A program made the translations under genes and the position numbers. From Dermatemys mawii (taxonomy: Eukaryota > Chordata > Testudines > Dermatemydidae), in the NCBI GenBank assembly GCA_007922305.1, contig ML677348.1:13788616-13852615 (forward strand): DNA of 64,000 bases. The letters are read 5' to 3'. Positions 54,316-64,000 of this stretch are shown here, piece after piece. Positions within the stretch are counted from its first letter, which is position 1. The number at the start of each line of letters is the position of its first letter. The notes under the pieces are model-generated. The model worked only from the letters and a program-made list of their open reading frames with translations, made no database searches and was not told the DNA's origin.

Positions 54316-54700
54316 TTTCACAGCAGAGACTTACTCAGCCCCGGCAAGCCTGGACAAATTAAGCCCTGGATTGGGAGGTGGGTAGGGCAGTAGTGGGGGC
54401 TGAAGCAATGTGGGGGATCGATGGGGAACTAGGGAAGGCAGCGGGGGGCCATGGTCAATGTGAGGGGTGGTGAGCCTGGGGCCTGCACCCAGACCTGGAG
54501 CCTGCTGCTGTATGCCCGGAGCCCATCGCTCCACTGGCTGCAGGAAGGCGGGGAACTCACACCAGCTGTCTGTTCCTTCAGTGTTTGTGACTCCAGAGGA
54601 GGGCAGGGCCCGACCCCTATTGACGGCCTCAGGGGAGGAGCCGCTGTTTTGCGCCACCCCCGCCATCACCGCCCAGGAGCCTATGGCTGTGTTTGAGAAA
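54316..54700. repeat. GC-rich interspersed repeat, hAT-like right end
   Basis: The right end gtgtttgagaaactctg resembles hAT termini of the ttctcaaac type. The left end is not defined. Base composition departs sharply from the AT-rich flanks. Confidence 0.45.
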
Positions 54701-55639
54701 CTCTGATCTATTCGATAAAGTTCTGTATGTCTCAGTCCCTCATTTATGAACCTTTATAGTTTACTGACTTCACTAATTAATTTCCAATTCAAATGTTTCT
54801 TACCTGAATTTCAGTATTTCTCCTCCCATAAAGTTTCCTCATTATTTCCAAAAATAATCAATCTCTCTCTCTTTCTCTCTGTCGTGCGCACACACACACT
54901 TTTATTTCAGGATCATTCCGTGAGCTTTGTATTCTAATTTAATATTCTTAGATGTGACATAACTGGCATACTTATCCACCCTTTATAAAAAAAAATGTAT
55001 GCTGTTAATTCAGAAGTTCTGCAAAATAAACCCTAAAATATGTTTGAATCCTGTTTCCTCATCTTCTTGTTCCACATTTATAGCACCTTTTTATATAGCA
55101 GGCATTAGGATATTTCATTTTTGGCCACATCTGCTTGCAAATCAAAACAGAGAGAGCAATCCAGAGACAATGTTAATTTTGTTTTTATTAAATTTTATGC
55201 AATAAAAAAGATATATAAACAAGATTAATATTGTTGTTTGTACAAAATATGGCACTTGAAATAAAGACAGGTAGCAAGCATAGAAAAGATTAGTTTTGCC
55301 ATTTTATATGCAGTATGGTTCTTGAGATAAAATATAAGTAGCAAAAGTGTAAAAAAAAAAAAAAAAAGTATAGATTCTTAAAATAGAACAGATGGGTAGA
55401 CATACATAATACATCAAAATGTTTAAGAGGAGGCTTTTTTATCTGTCATTTCTCCTCTACCGTAAATTAAAATAATAATTTTGCCTTCAGAAATGTGTAC
55501 TAGGTTTGTCTTTGTTTGTTTGTCATATATTTATTGAACATACATATTGTATTTAACCAGGCCTTACACTGAGTATATTAAGAGTTCATTCTTTGCCATC
55601 CTATTCTGATAATTGTGTTCAAAGTTTGGTGAAATATTA

Positions 55640-56398
55640 GCAGCATCTTTTATGTGTAGCAACAGTTTTAAAAAAAGCTAACAGAATGTTAGGTACAATT
55701 AGGAAAGGAATGATAAATAAGACAGAAAATATAATGCCACTACATAAATCCGTGGCATGCCCACACCTTGAATACTGAGTTAAGCTCTGGTCTCTCCATC
55801 TTGAAAAAGATAGAATTCGAAAAAGTACAGAGAGAGGCAAGAAAAAATTATCAGGGGTATGAAACAGCTTCAATGTATGGAGCGATTAAAAAGATTGCTC
55901 AGTTTAGAAAACAGATGGTTAAGAAGGGATATGATAGAGGTCTATAAAATCATGAAGGGGGTGGTGAAAGTAAGCAAGTTTTATTAATTCCTTTGCATAA
56001 CACAAGAACCAGATGTCACCCAATTAAATTAATAGACAACAGGTTTAAAACAAAAGGAAGTACTTTTTCACAAAATTCAGTCAATCTGTGGAACTCATTG
56101 CCCAGGTATGTTGTGAAGGCCAAAAGTATAACAGTTCATATAGAATTAGATAATTTCATGGAGGATAGGTCCATCAATGGCTATTAGCCAAGATAGTCAG
56201 AGACATAACCTCATGCTATGGGTGTCTGTAAATTTCGGGCTCCCAGAAGCTGAGACTGGATAACAGTAGATGGATCTCTTAATAATTGGCCTGTTCTGTT
56301 CATTCTCTCTGAAACATCTGGCAGTGGCCACTGTCAGAAGACAGGATACGGACTAAGTGGATCGTTGGTTTGACCCGTATGGCCATTCTTATCTTCTT
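55640..56398 (+). mobile_element. CR1 LINE 3' region
   Basis: aacagaatgttaggtacaat, tgcccacaccttgaatactg, tctgtggaactcattgccca, ending tttgacccgtatggccattc. Collinear with the copy at 10946-11756. Confidence 0.92.
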
Positions 56399-57600
56399 AA
56401 GGAACTGTTTTGAAAACTGGTCTTTGCCTTTCTGGTTGCTGTGTGCAGCAAGGCGATGGAAGAGCATAATCCTTATTCTCAGTGCTCAGAACACGTTATG
56501 AGATACTTCTACTTTTCTGTCCTCTCTCATGTGGCTTAAAAACAGCAATATTAGATGTTAGTCTAGATTGTCAGTCCAGTTGATTACTTCCAGTGATATG
56601 CAGTGGATGACAGAAGTACCACTAGGTATGATTGTTTGGGATGTTGGTTGACAAAAGTTTTTTAAGGCCATTTCCGCAGTAAAAAATAGGATTGTGTCTC
56701 AGTCCCCATTTATGGAGGAGGTAGATGTGTCTGCCATGTAATTTGTGGATGCAGCTCAAAGTGTATCACATTTCCAGTGAGAGTGAAAAACCATTGGATT
56801 CTTTCGTTGGGTCCTTGATGAAGTGTGTGTTTGAGACATTAACATCCTTCCAGCTTGCTCAGGGGAGAACCCTAAGTCTTCAAGCTCTTGCACCGCAAGT
56901 GAAAAAGGATTTCTCGATTTGAGTCTGAATATCTATATATTAGTTAGGTCTTCATGCGTTGGAAGTTCCTTGTTCCCCTTGAATACACTGGAACGCCTGA
57001 AGGATTCTCATGCTGTGACAAATTTGGGGTGCTTAGATGTGTGTCAGTATGAGAAGCCTTAGTAGTGGCATTGATTTTACTTAATGATCTGCCCAACTGT
57101 GTTAAGTTGAAAATCGATAAGTTATGTGTTGAAGCTGTGTGTCCTGACTGGTAAGCAGTATTCTGTAGTAGAATATAGACAAGGTCCTGTGTATTGGCTT
57201 ACCAGGTCATCCTGCCAGTCTCTGGATGAGATTTACATGCATCTCTGTTTTGTCCTGGATATTTTTCAGGTGCTGCTGGTATCTGAGACTTCGGTCTCAT
57301 GTCACACCAAGATATTTAGGGGTGGGATTGTGTCTTACCTACTGGCCACAAAAGTCCATGTACAGCTCCATCCTAATCTTTTGATCATGTAGTTGAAATG
57401 CTCACATGCCAGTCTTAGTGGAGTTTGATTTTAGCCATCAATGTACGAAGTATTCTTCCATACTTTTAAGGTCTTTGGTTAGGATTAGTTCAATAGTAAG
57501 TAGATCCCATGCCTGTGTAGTCAGAACAATGTAATCAGCATAGACAAATTTCCATTGGAAGGTCACTCATGTACATATTGATCAGTAGGATAAGTGCTAT

Positions 57601-57666
57601 GTGGTCAGGTTACCAAACATTCATCTCCTTTAATAGCCTTTCAGTTTCTGGTTTAAAGCATGGAGT
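57601..57666. repeat. 66-bp templated insertion with 11-bp target duplication
   Basis: 57601-57666 is identical to 58863-58928. It is bracketed by two copies of ataagtgctat (57590-57600 and 57667-57677), and removing it restores the RT sequence after GLPQGSV. Confidence 0.9.
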
Positions 57667-58560
57667 ATAAGTGCTATGACTGATCCCTGTGGTAGGCCAT
57701 TGTTGAGAGTTCGCAGCCTGTTGATCTGGTCACCAAGGAAAATGGAACTCCTATAATTAGTTAAAACTTCTCAGAGGAATTTTATCATTTCATTGCATGG
57801 GATAATTTGCTGACTTTCAAGAGAGAGTCATTCTTTCATATGGTCTCAAACATGACAGATAAGTCTAAGAGAACTGCTCCTTTCTTGAGTTTTCACTGGA
57901 ATTCCGCCTCAGTATGTGGTGGTAAAGCCAGTGCTTGTTTGGTACAGCTTCATCCTGCTTGGAAACCTGTTTGTTCATTTGGTTACATTGCTGGTAACAT
58001 AAGCGGCATGATCCTTGCCAATAATATTCTCTACATGAGCTTCTACAATGTGCAGAGGAGTTACGTGGGCCAGTCCAATGAAGGATTACTGATTGGCTTC
58101 TTGGGTTTGGCAGTGGCAATGACCATAGCCTTGTGCCAGATCCTTGAGAAAGCTCTTAAGGAATGGATATTGGAGAACAGTGCTGCCAACTATTTCTACC
58201 TCTTGGCTCTGAAGTTTTAAGAAATTCTGCAGTTTTCTTGGCTTTTGAGAGTGAGAAGACCTTATTTACCACCTCAGTGGGGAAGGCAACAATGAGGGGA
58301 GGAGGAAAGTAGTGAGATGACTATTTATTTGTCAGAGTGCTCTGCATGCTTTCTGCTTAATGGACTTGTCCTCGGGTGCTTTTGAGTTGATAAGGAGTGT
58401 TTTCCGATCACATCAGCTGAGACTTCATATTTTCGAATATGGGGTTTGTAGCCCCAAACTGATGCAATAATAGCCAGGCTTTGTGGCTGGAATGAGTAAA
58501 GTCCAGAGCTTCAGTTGTTTCAATACATCTTTGACATCACACTAGATTCTGTGACTCTAA

Positions 58561-58845
58561 GGGTACGTTTATACTATCCACTGGATCGGCGGGTAGTGAT
58601 GAATCTATTGGGGATTGATTTAGCATGTCTGGTGTAGATGTGATAAATTGATCCCCGAATACACTCCCCGTTGACTCCTGTACTCCACCTCTGCAAGAGG
58701 CGGCAGCGGTCAACTCACCGCCTTGTGGATGCCCAGGTAAGTTGACCTAAGATACGCCGACTTCAGCTACGCTATTAGATTGACACTTTTCCCTTCCTCT
58801 CTCTCCCCCCCCCCCCCCCCCCCCCCGCTAAGTGTAGACCAGGCC
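58561..58845. mobile_element. Harbinger-like MITE, copy B, TAA-flanked, with C22 tract
   Basis: The ends gggtacgtttatact and agtgtagaccaggcc are inverted and flanked by TAA at 58558-58560 and 58846-58848. It is related to 12059-12320. A C22 homopolymer occupies 58805-58826. Confidence 0.74.
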
Positions 58846-59439
58846 TAAGGAGGATTGTTGCAGTGGTCAGGTTACCAAACATTCATCTCCTTTAATAGCC
58901 TTTCAGTTTCTGGTTTAAAGCATGGAGTATATCCTTTTCGATAGTTGTGAAAGAGATTTTTTTTTTCTTGAAGTTATTTGAAGGAGTCAAGTGAAACTGT
59001 CAAAATTTGTGGGCTTTAGTGGAATTGCATCAATGGCGGCCTCAATTGTCTCAGTGAATCCTGGCCAATTTGGCTTTCAAAAGTTTTTTTGTTGTTGGCT
59101 GATGACATGCTTACTGGGCATTCAGTCCAAATGAGGATTATCGCTGGTCAAGGCTGACTATGTGAAAAGTTGCCAAGAATAATTCTGGAAGTATTCTGAG
59201 GGATTCTGAACTGGCTTTTGGTAAGGTAACAGATGCAGGTTGTAGTCTCTGATCCAGGGGGTAAAATGAAAAGTGCCTCTGTTGGATTGAAATGCAGTGT
59301 CTTCGTTTTAATGACCATTCCACAAGTGCTTCACCTGCAATATTGTTACTGTCATAGTCACACATCACGTCGTGGCTGCTGACATCACTGACATACATAG
59401 TAGTGATACACTGTGGATAATGGGAGAGAAGGGCAGAGC

Positions 59440-59578
59440 ACCGCAGCCCCCATTGGACTGGGACGGTAAACCGTGGCCCCTGGGAGCTGCGGTCAGTGAA
59501 CTAGCAAGTAAATAAACTGGCGGGGCCCGCTAAGAGTGTTCACTGTGCGGTTCCACGTGCCAAGATTGCCGATCCCTG
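59440..59578. mobile_element. hAT-like element, right-end fragment
   Basis: cccccattggactgggacgg, taaaccgtggcccctgggag, and the terminus ccaagattgccgatccctg match a common reptile hAT non-autonomous element. The left end is missing. Confidence 0.6.
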
Positions 59579-62139
59579 CTCTGTACTGTGGTTGACTTTG
59601 ACTGAGAATGTCTTGTAGTGGATGTCCTCTCAGCTGGTTCCTCACATGGTGATATGTACATATCTTCTCATCTAAATTGGGATGCAAATTTAGACTCTAA
59701 TTGCCTATGATTTTTGGAAGCTTCAGAAATTAGATCTCTGCATATAACTTGCTAGAGGTCAGGGCATTACTTTCTCCTACAGATCAGAGAGTAACCAGCA
59801 CAGATTCTCAGATAGTGTGGGTTTTGTGTATCACTTTACTAGAATAGGGAGCGAAGGAAAAGATCGAGTGCTTTAGTGGCGTCAGAAGAAAATTAGTGTA
59901 TGGGAATGTAGTACATGGAGAAAAGTGGTCCCTCTCCCCAGAACATAGCCAAAATCCTGAGCTGGAAGGATGAGGATCGGTGCTCACTTAGATCTTCAGT
60001 GGCATGTTACTTGCAAGGTGGGTCATTTGGACATGGACACATTTTCTACAAGTCAGGACACATGTTCCACATTTTGCTTGAGAACTGATACAGTTTCACA
60101 GAATATCAAATGCATCTATTTTATGCTGTGAAAAATGGCTCCTTTATACTTTTTTTCTCTGTTTATTTTCTTCCCCAGAATACTTAGGAAGTTTTTAGCA
60201 GGACAGACTCAGAATGATTTTCAGTGAAGCTGGCATGATTTTCAGAGTTGCTGGTTTCTGTCCAGAGATCATTTATTCACTCTCTCCTGTGTCAAAATCT
60301 GCTGTCAGTAGGAAAAACATTCAGATCTCAGGTTCCTTAACCTGACAGTATGGCTGCTGAGTTTCTAGGACAAGGCACTTCATGATTACCTGAGGAGATC
60401 CAGGCAGTCTTGATAGAGTTCAGAAAGCCATGTGCTAAGACGTGTTATACTACTAAATAGAACTGGTCTGAAAAGTTTTCTCCAGATAGTTTCCTGTCCA
60501 GATCTAATTATCATAGGTTTCCCCTGTCTCTGGTGTAGCCAATGTTGTTTCTGGCTACTTTAAAGATTTACTTAGCTGATATGTTTGCCTGCTATGTCCT
60601 TGTGAAAGAGAACCATATTGTGTTTCATCCTGAGAAGAGAAAATATAAAGAGCTTAACAAATTTTTGTTCCCTCCCATCTGATAGCCAATAATCTTTGGG
60701 ACTAGAATTTGAACTTAAATAAAATCATGGAAAGGTTTTTTGAACCGAAGTGGTGTTTGTTCTTTGTACCATTCAATGGACATTGCCTCACCCATGAGGG
60801 TCTTGGAGTTGCAGATACCATCAGCTTACCCACCTTATACTATATTCCACAATAAGTGGTACATAAATCTCAAGCCCAATTTTTTGCCAAAAAATGAATC
60901 AGATTTTCACCTTAGTCCATGTCACTGTTTGTTTTTCCCCCAAAGCCCTGTTAGCAGTGTGGTGGGATGAATCTACACACTGTGAATGTTGGAAGTATTG
61001 CCTTTTTCCTAGACAGAACTAAATATCTTAGAAAGTTCAGCAGACTACTTGTCTTTGCAGAAATATCTGACCCAAGTCATCTTGGTTCAAAGTCTAAGTG
61101 CATAATATTTATGCATCCAGGGAAGCTACAAAATTGCTGTCCCTGTATGTGAATGTCCCATGGCTCACTCAACCTGAGAAGTGCCAGCTTCAGAAGTAGA
61201 TCTGGAGACTTCTCATGTGGAGATTGGTTCACACAGTGTCAGATCTTATCTCAACATTTCATGAAGACTGTTCTTCAGAAACTGTTTAACTTGCAAGGTT
61301 TCCCAGCTCTTCAAGGAGGTCATTGTTACAACTATCCTCCTTCACCAAAGGTTTGTGGAAACTATCATTGGCCAAATAACTGAGAATCTTTCCCTGGATT
61401 CCTCCCTATTTCACTCATTTTACTTCCCCCCCCACCCCAAATATTCCCTAATTAATCTGTGAAATTATTTCCACCTCATACATGTATTTTCTGAATTTGG
61501 ACATGTTGGCTACGATATAAACCTACAAAAGCAAGGGAAATAGAGTTCACAATAAATGTGCACTGTCATTTGTCTTTAACTTGTATTCATGTAGGTTTTT
61601 AACTACCAACAAAACATGTTTTAATACTCTTTTTTCCTCTATTTGCTGTAATTTCTACAACTCAAATATAGTATTCCCTTGGGAAGCCTAGCTGACAGTT
61701 GCAGGATCAGCACAGACTGATCAGCTGGTGCGGCAACTCGCTCAGGCTAATACCAGGGCCAGACAGTAAGGATTTCTCACCACTCTCCATTGTAACTTCT
61801 GCCTATAATGCAAAATGAAGTTTCCAGTACCAGGAACTGAGTGATGAAAAAGAGTAGACTTGGAGTAGTTTGTCACGTTGGATAAAAGCTCTCTGTTGAA
61901 CGTTTGTTCCATTGTCATGTTACTGTTGTGTTCACCTGTTTTGCATGTTTCTGTCACAACTCCACTTGTTATCATAACCCCTTTGTACATGTTTTCTATA
62001 ATTTTGAGTCGTTCACTTGTGTTCTTTGTGGGTTAAGAGCCAAGTAAGAAGGTTTAGTTTTTCTGCGGTGGTCTTGCTTTTTCCACATGTACAGAAAAAT
62101 ACCTAGTACTTGACAATGGAAAGGGATTTGTTTAGAGTT

Positions 62140-62335
62140 AAAGATCATGGAATATCAGGGTTGGAAGGGACCTCAGGAGATCATCTAGTCCAACCCCCTG
62201 CTCAAAGCAGGACCAATACCCAATTAAATCATCCAGCAGATTTTTTGCTCCATATCCCTACATGGCCCCTTCAAGGATTGAACTCTCAATCCTGGGTTTA
62301 GTAGGCCAGTGCTCAAACCACTGAGTTTTTGTCTA
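62140..62335 (-). mobile_element. CR1 3' end, antisense
   Basis: atggaatatcagggttggaa, gggacctcaggagatcatct, agtccaaccccctgctcaaa is the reverse complement of a young-looking CR1 terminus. Confidence 0.9.
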
Positions 62336-62479
62336 TCAGCCCTTCTATTCCTCTCCCCCCGGCCCGCCTTCCTTGTGACCAGCAGACCTGGAGCCATTCA
62401 TTGATGGTGCTCTCTATGGGGGTGGAGGGATAGAAGGGCTAATAGACAAAATGTCACTGTGTAGCTTTTAATTAAGGTA

Positions 62480-62960
62480 GAGCGGCAATAACTCTTCTGT
62501 TAACGTTGCCCAACACTTTCCATTATATATAGAGAGAGAACGACAGCCAGCCAGCCTGCCTTCCCCCTCCCCGCCCCCACTTAAGAGCTCTGGCATCTCC
62601 CTGATTTGCAACGGGACTTTGACATATGGTATCGGGATAGTTGTGGGATTGGGGCATGGGTGGTGCATGAACCGCTGACTGGGGGAGGCTAGCCTTCCGC
62701 CCGACGTCCTGCCCCTTCTGCTCCCGCTCCCCACTGGAGCCCAGAGAGCTCCACCCACACTGCAATTGCCAGCCCCTGCTCCAGGCTAGCACCTCCAGCC
62801 AGCTGTGGGAGGGTGGGTGGCATAGCCCCAGCCTGAGCCAGGACCACTGCAAAGCGATAAAGGGAGCCTGGGGGTGGAGCATCGGCAGGGCCATGCCTGG
62901 CTGTTTGGGGAAGCACAGCCTCTCCCAGACTGATACCCATCGCCCATGGATCAGAGAGTT
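62480..62960. repeat. GC-rich dispersed repeat (related to 4500-5250)
   Basis: It shares catgggtggtgcatgaacc, then gggggaggctagcct, with the 4.5 kb copy. The three overlapping minus-strand frames (91-123 codons) are Pro/Ala/Gly-rich and uneven, so I leave them out as genes. Confidence 0.55.
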
Positions 62961-64000
62961 GCATTTGCTAGCTTCATGAAGAAGTGTTTTGATTTGGCCA
63001 TACTATAAACAGTTTAAAATTGTTGCTTTCAAATATGAGACTTTTGCAAACTTTCAACTTCATTTTGTGTGCAATAAAAGGTACAGAATAAATGTGCAAA
63101 GAAATCCAAAATGAGTTCACACAGTATATACAAACAATTAATTACTTAGAATTGGGAAGCTTGGGGTAAAGATAAAAGCAGGCTGTCTTTTAAATGTCAA
63201 TTTGTTGGAATAGCAAAACCTTATATATTTACCTACATGAATATACTTTTCATGTCTGTGATAATAGGAAGCCTATAATGTGTTTTTCTTACTATTTAGA
63301 CACTTTAAAAATAGTGTAAGAATTATTTAGGTAACTTAATAGGCAAAAAAATGGCAATGCACTTAATAAATCACAGTAAAACAAGATATTTTAGGGAAGG
63401 AATGTGACAGATGAGGTCGCCACATAGACATCATGTCATTTACTTAACTTAAGCCCATATTTTTTCCATAATGTAGTAGATGAACTCATTAGTTACAATG
63501 AAAAACAGTAAGAAAGAGGCATCTGGTATCTAACTGCCGACTTCTGACAGGGTTAAGATCACTAGGTCTAGTAATGTTCCTGCTTTGTCTACTGACATGG
63601 CCTAATGCTACAAAAAACCGATGAGGATTGTTGAAAATTGACAAGCCGCTGTCGGAATGTTATAACAATAGACAGATGTAATCAGTTATATTTTTGCTGC
63701 TGTTCGTGTTTACCTTCTAGTTTAGCTAAGGTGGGCTAAGTACTCAAGATTCTTCTGTTCTAAGAGCACCCACTCTATAAATTTAAGAGGATTAGATAAA
63801 TATTATTTGATTGCATTGTGTGAAAAGATATACTCTTTGTTCCAATCCTGCAGTCTATAGAAGACAAAAGTATTCTGAAAGAAAATCAGTGGGAATGTAA
63901 TAAAGATTTGACATGCAATGCTATAGCTAAATCAGTTGGTTTCTTTGGTCCCATGTATAAATTGTAATTCATTTTAAAAACTTTTTAATAGGGGTATCAA

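Larger units (their letters stand above)
56640..59400 (-). mobile_element. Jockey-like non-LTR retrotransposon remnant (EN and RT), antisense
   Basis: Minus-strand fragments in order: endonuclease part (59400-59290: YDSNNIAGEALVEWSLKR); a pre-RT segment (about 58500-58440: LDFTHSSHKAWLLL); RT motif region (57712-57675: NNGLPQGSV); the catalytic box as VYADYIVL (57548-57525); NPTPKYLGVT (57332-57301); and a C-terminal thumb with LIQRLAG and SIFYYR (about 57210-57150). Stops and frame shifts are frequent. The motifs (DFTHSS.KAW, YLGVT) differ from the CR1 ORF2 copies in this window and fit the Jockey-type group as I remember it. Outer borders are approximate, and a MITE (58561-58845) and a 66-bp insertion (57601-57666) interrupt it. 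Confidence 0.7.
52937..64000 (+). other. NBEA: NBEA intron, incomplete (runs off the window)
   Basis: It starts with donor gtaata. The exon expected next in NBEA (beginning about ETPAAF in mammals) is not found. It holds GC-rich repeats (54316-54700 and 62480-62960), CR1 (55640-56398 and antisense 62140-62335), an antisense Jockey-like element (56640-59400), a Harbinger-like MITE (58561-58845) and a hAT end (59440-59578). 53000-54300, 54720-55630, 59600-62130 and 62970-64000 show nothing I can assign. Confidence 0.85.

Noticed and set aside
57807..58220. 137-codon + strand frame with a hydrophobic middle
   Set aside because: It is the complement of the antisense non-LTR reverse transcriptase region.
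59405..59575. Inverted-repeat check for a full hAT element
   Set aside because: Only the right terminus is recognisable, so it was listed as a fragment.
52937..64000. Search for the next NBEA exon and for MAB21L1, which lies in an NBEA intron in mammals
   Set aside because: No frame in this interval encodes the expected continuation or a single-exon MAB21L1-like protein of about 359 residues. Both are presumably further downstream.
1..64000. CRISPR arrays, bacterial operons, tRNA or rRNA genes
   Set aside because: The sequence is spliced vertebrate DNA. No regularly spaced short repeats, A/B-box pairs with a cloverleaf, or rRNA signatures were seen.

Overview
The window is a stretch of vertebrate nuclear genome that carries the middle of one protein-coding gene on the + strand. 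Fifteen constitutive exons plus one candidate 9-nt microexon translate to about 946 codons of neurobeachin (NBEA), a large BEACH-family A-kinase anchoring protein of neurons and endocrine cells. All junctions have AG/GT borders and compatible phases. Neither end of the gene is present: the sequence opens inside an intron and the last 11 kb is an unfinished intron. The paralogue LRBA is excluded because the long acidic exon and its RII-binding helix read as NBEA.

The host is most likely a turtle, or possibly another archosaur-line reptile. The introns hold CR1 LINEs with the sauropsid 3' end, Penelope-like retroelements (PLEs) encoding a GIY-YIG endonuclease, many hAT and Harbinger-like MITEs, a solo LTR, and old MIR and L2 remnants. 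This is an inference from repeat content, not from a species marker.

Layout. 1-5.85 kb: two small exons 108 nt apart, then an intron with CR1 nested in CR1, cut by a Tigger-like MITE and a hAT fragment. 5.85-17.1 kb: exons of the alpha-solenoid (DUF4704) region separated by MIR, hAT and CR1 insertions. 17.1-19.1 kb: four closely packed exons, including the 1020-nt exon with the PKA RII helix. 19.1-28.9 kb: a hAT element, three PLE remnants (one a 1.15 kb palindromic copy) and two exons. 28.9-44.1 kb: a 15 kb intron with a second PLE copy, a solo LTR inside CR1, a purine-rich minisatellite, three hAT elements and the candidate microexon at 40706-40714. 44.1-52.9 kb: five exons. 52.9-64 kb: intron with CR1, an unusual antisense Jockey-like non-LTR element, and GC-rich repeats.

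No other protein-coding gene, tRNA, rRNA or CRISPR array can be supported. The most notable observations are the phase-neutral microexon, a 66-bp templated insertion with an 11-bp target duplication, the palindromic PLE copies, and a set of hAT elements with intact 8-bp target duplications.
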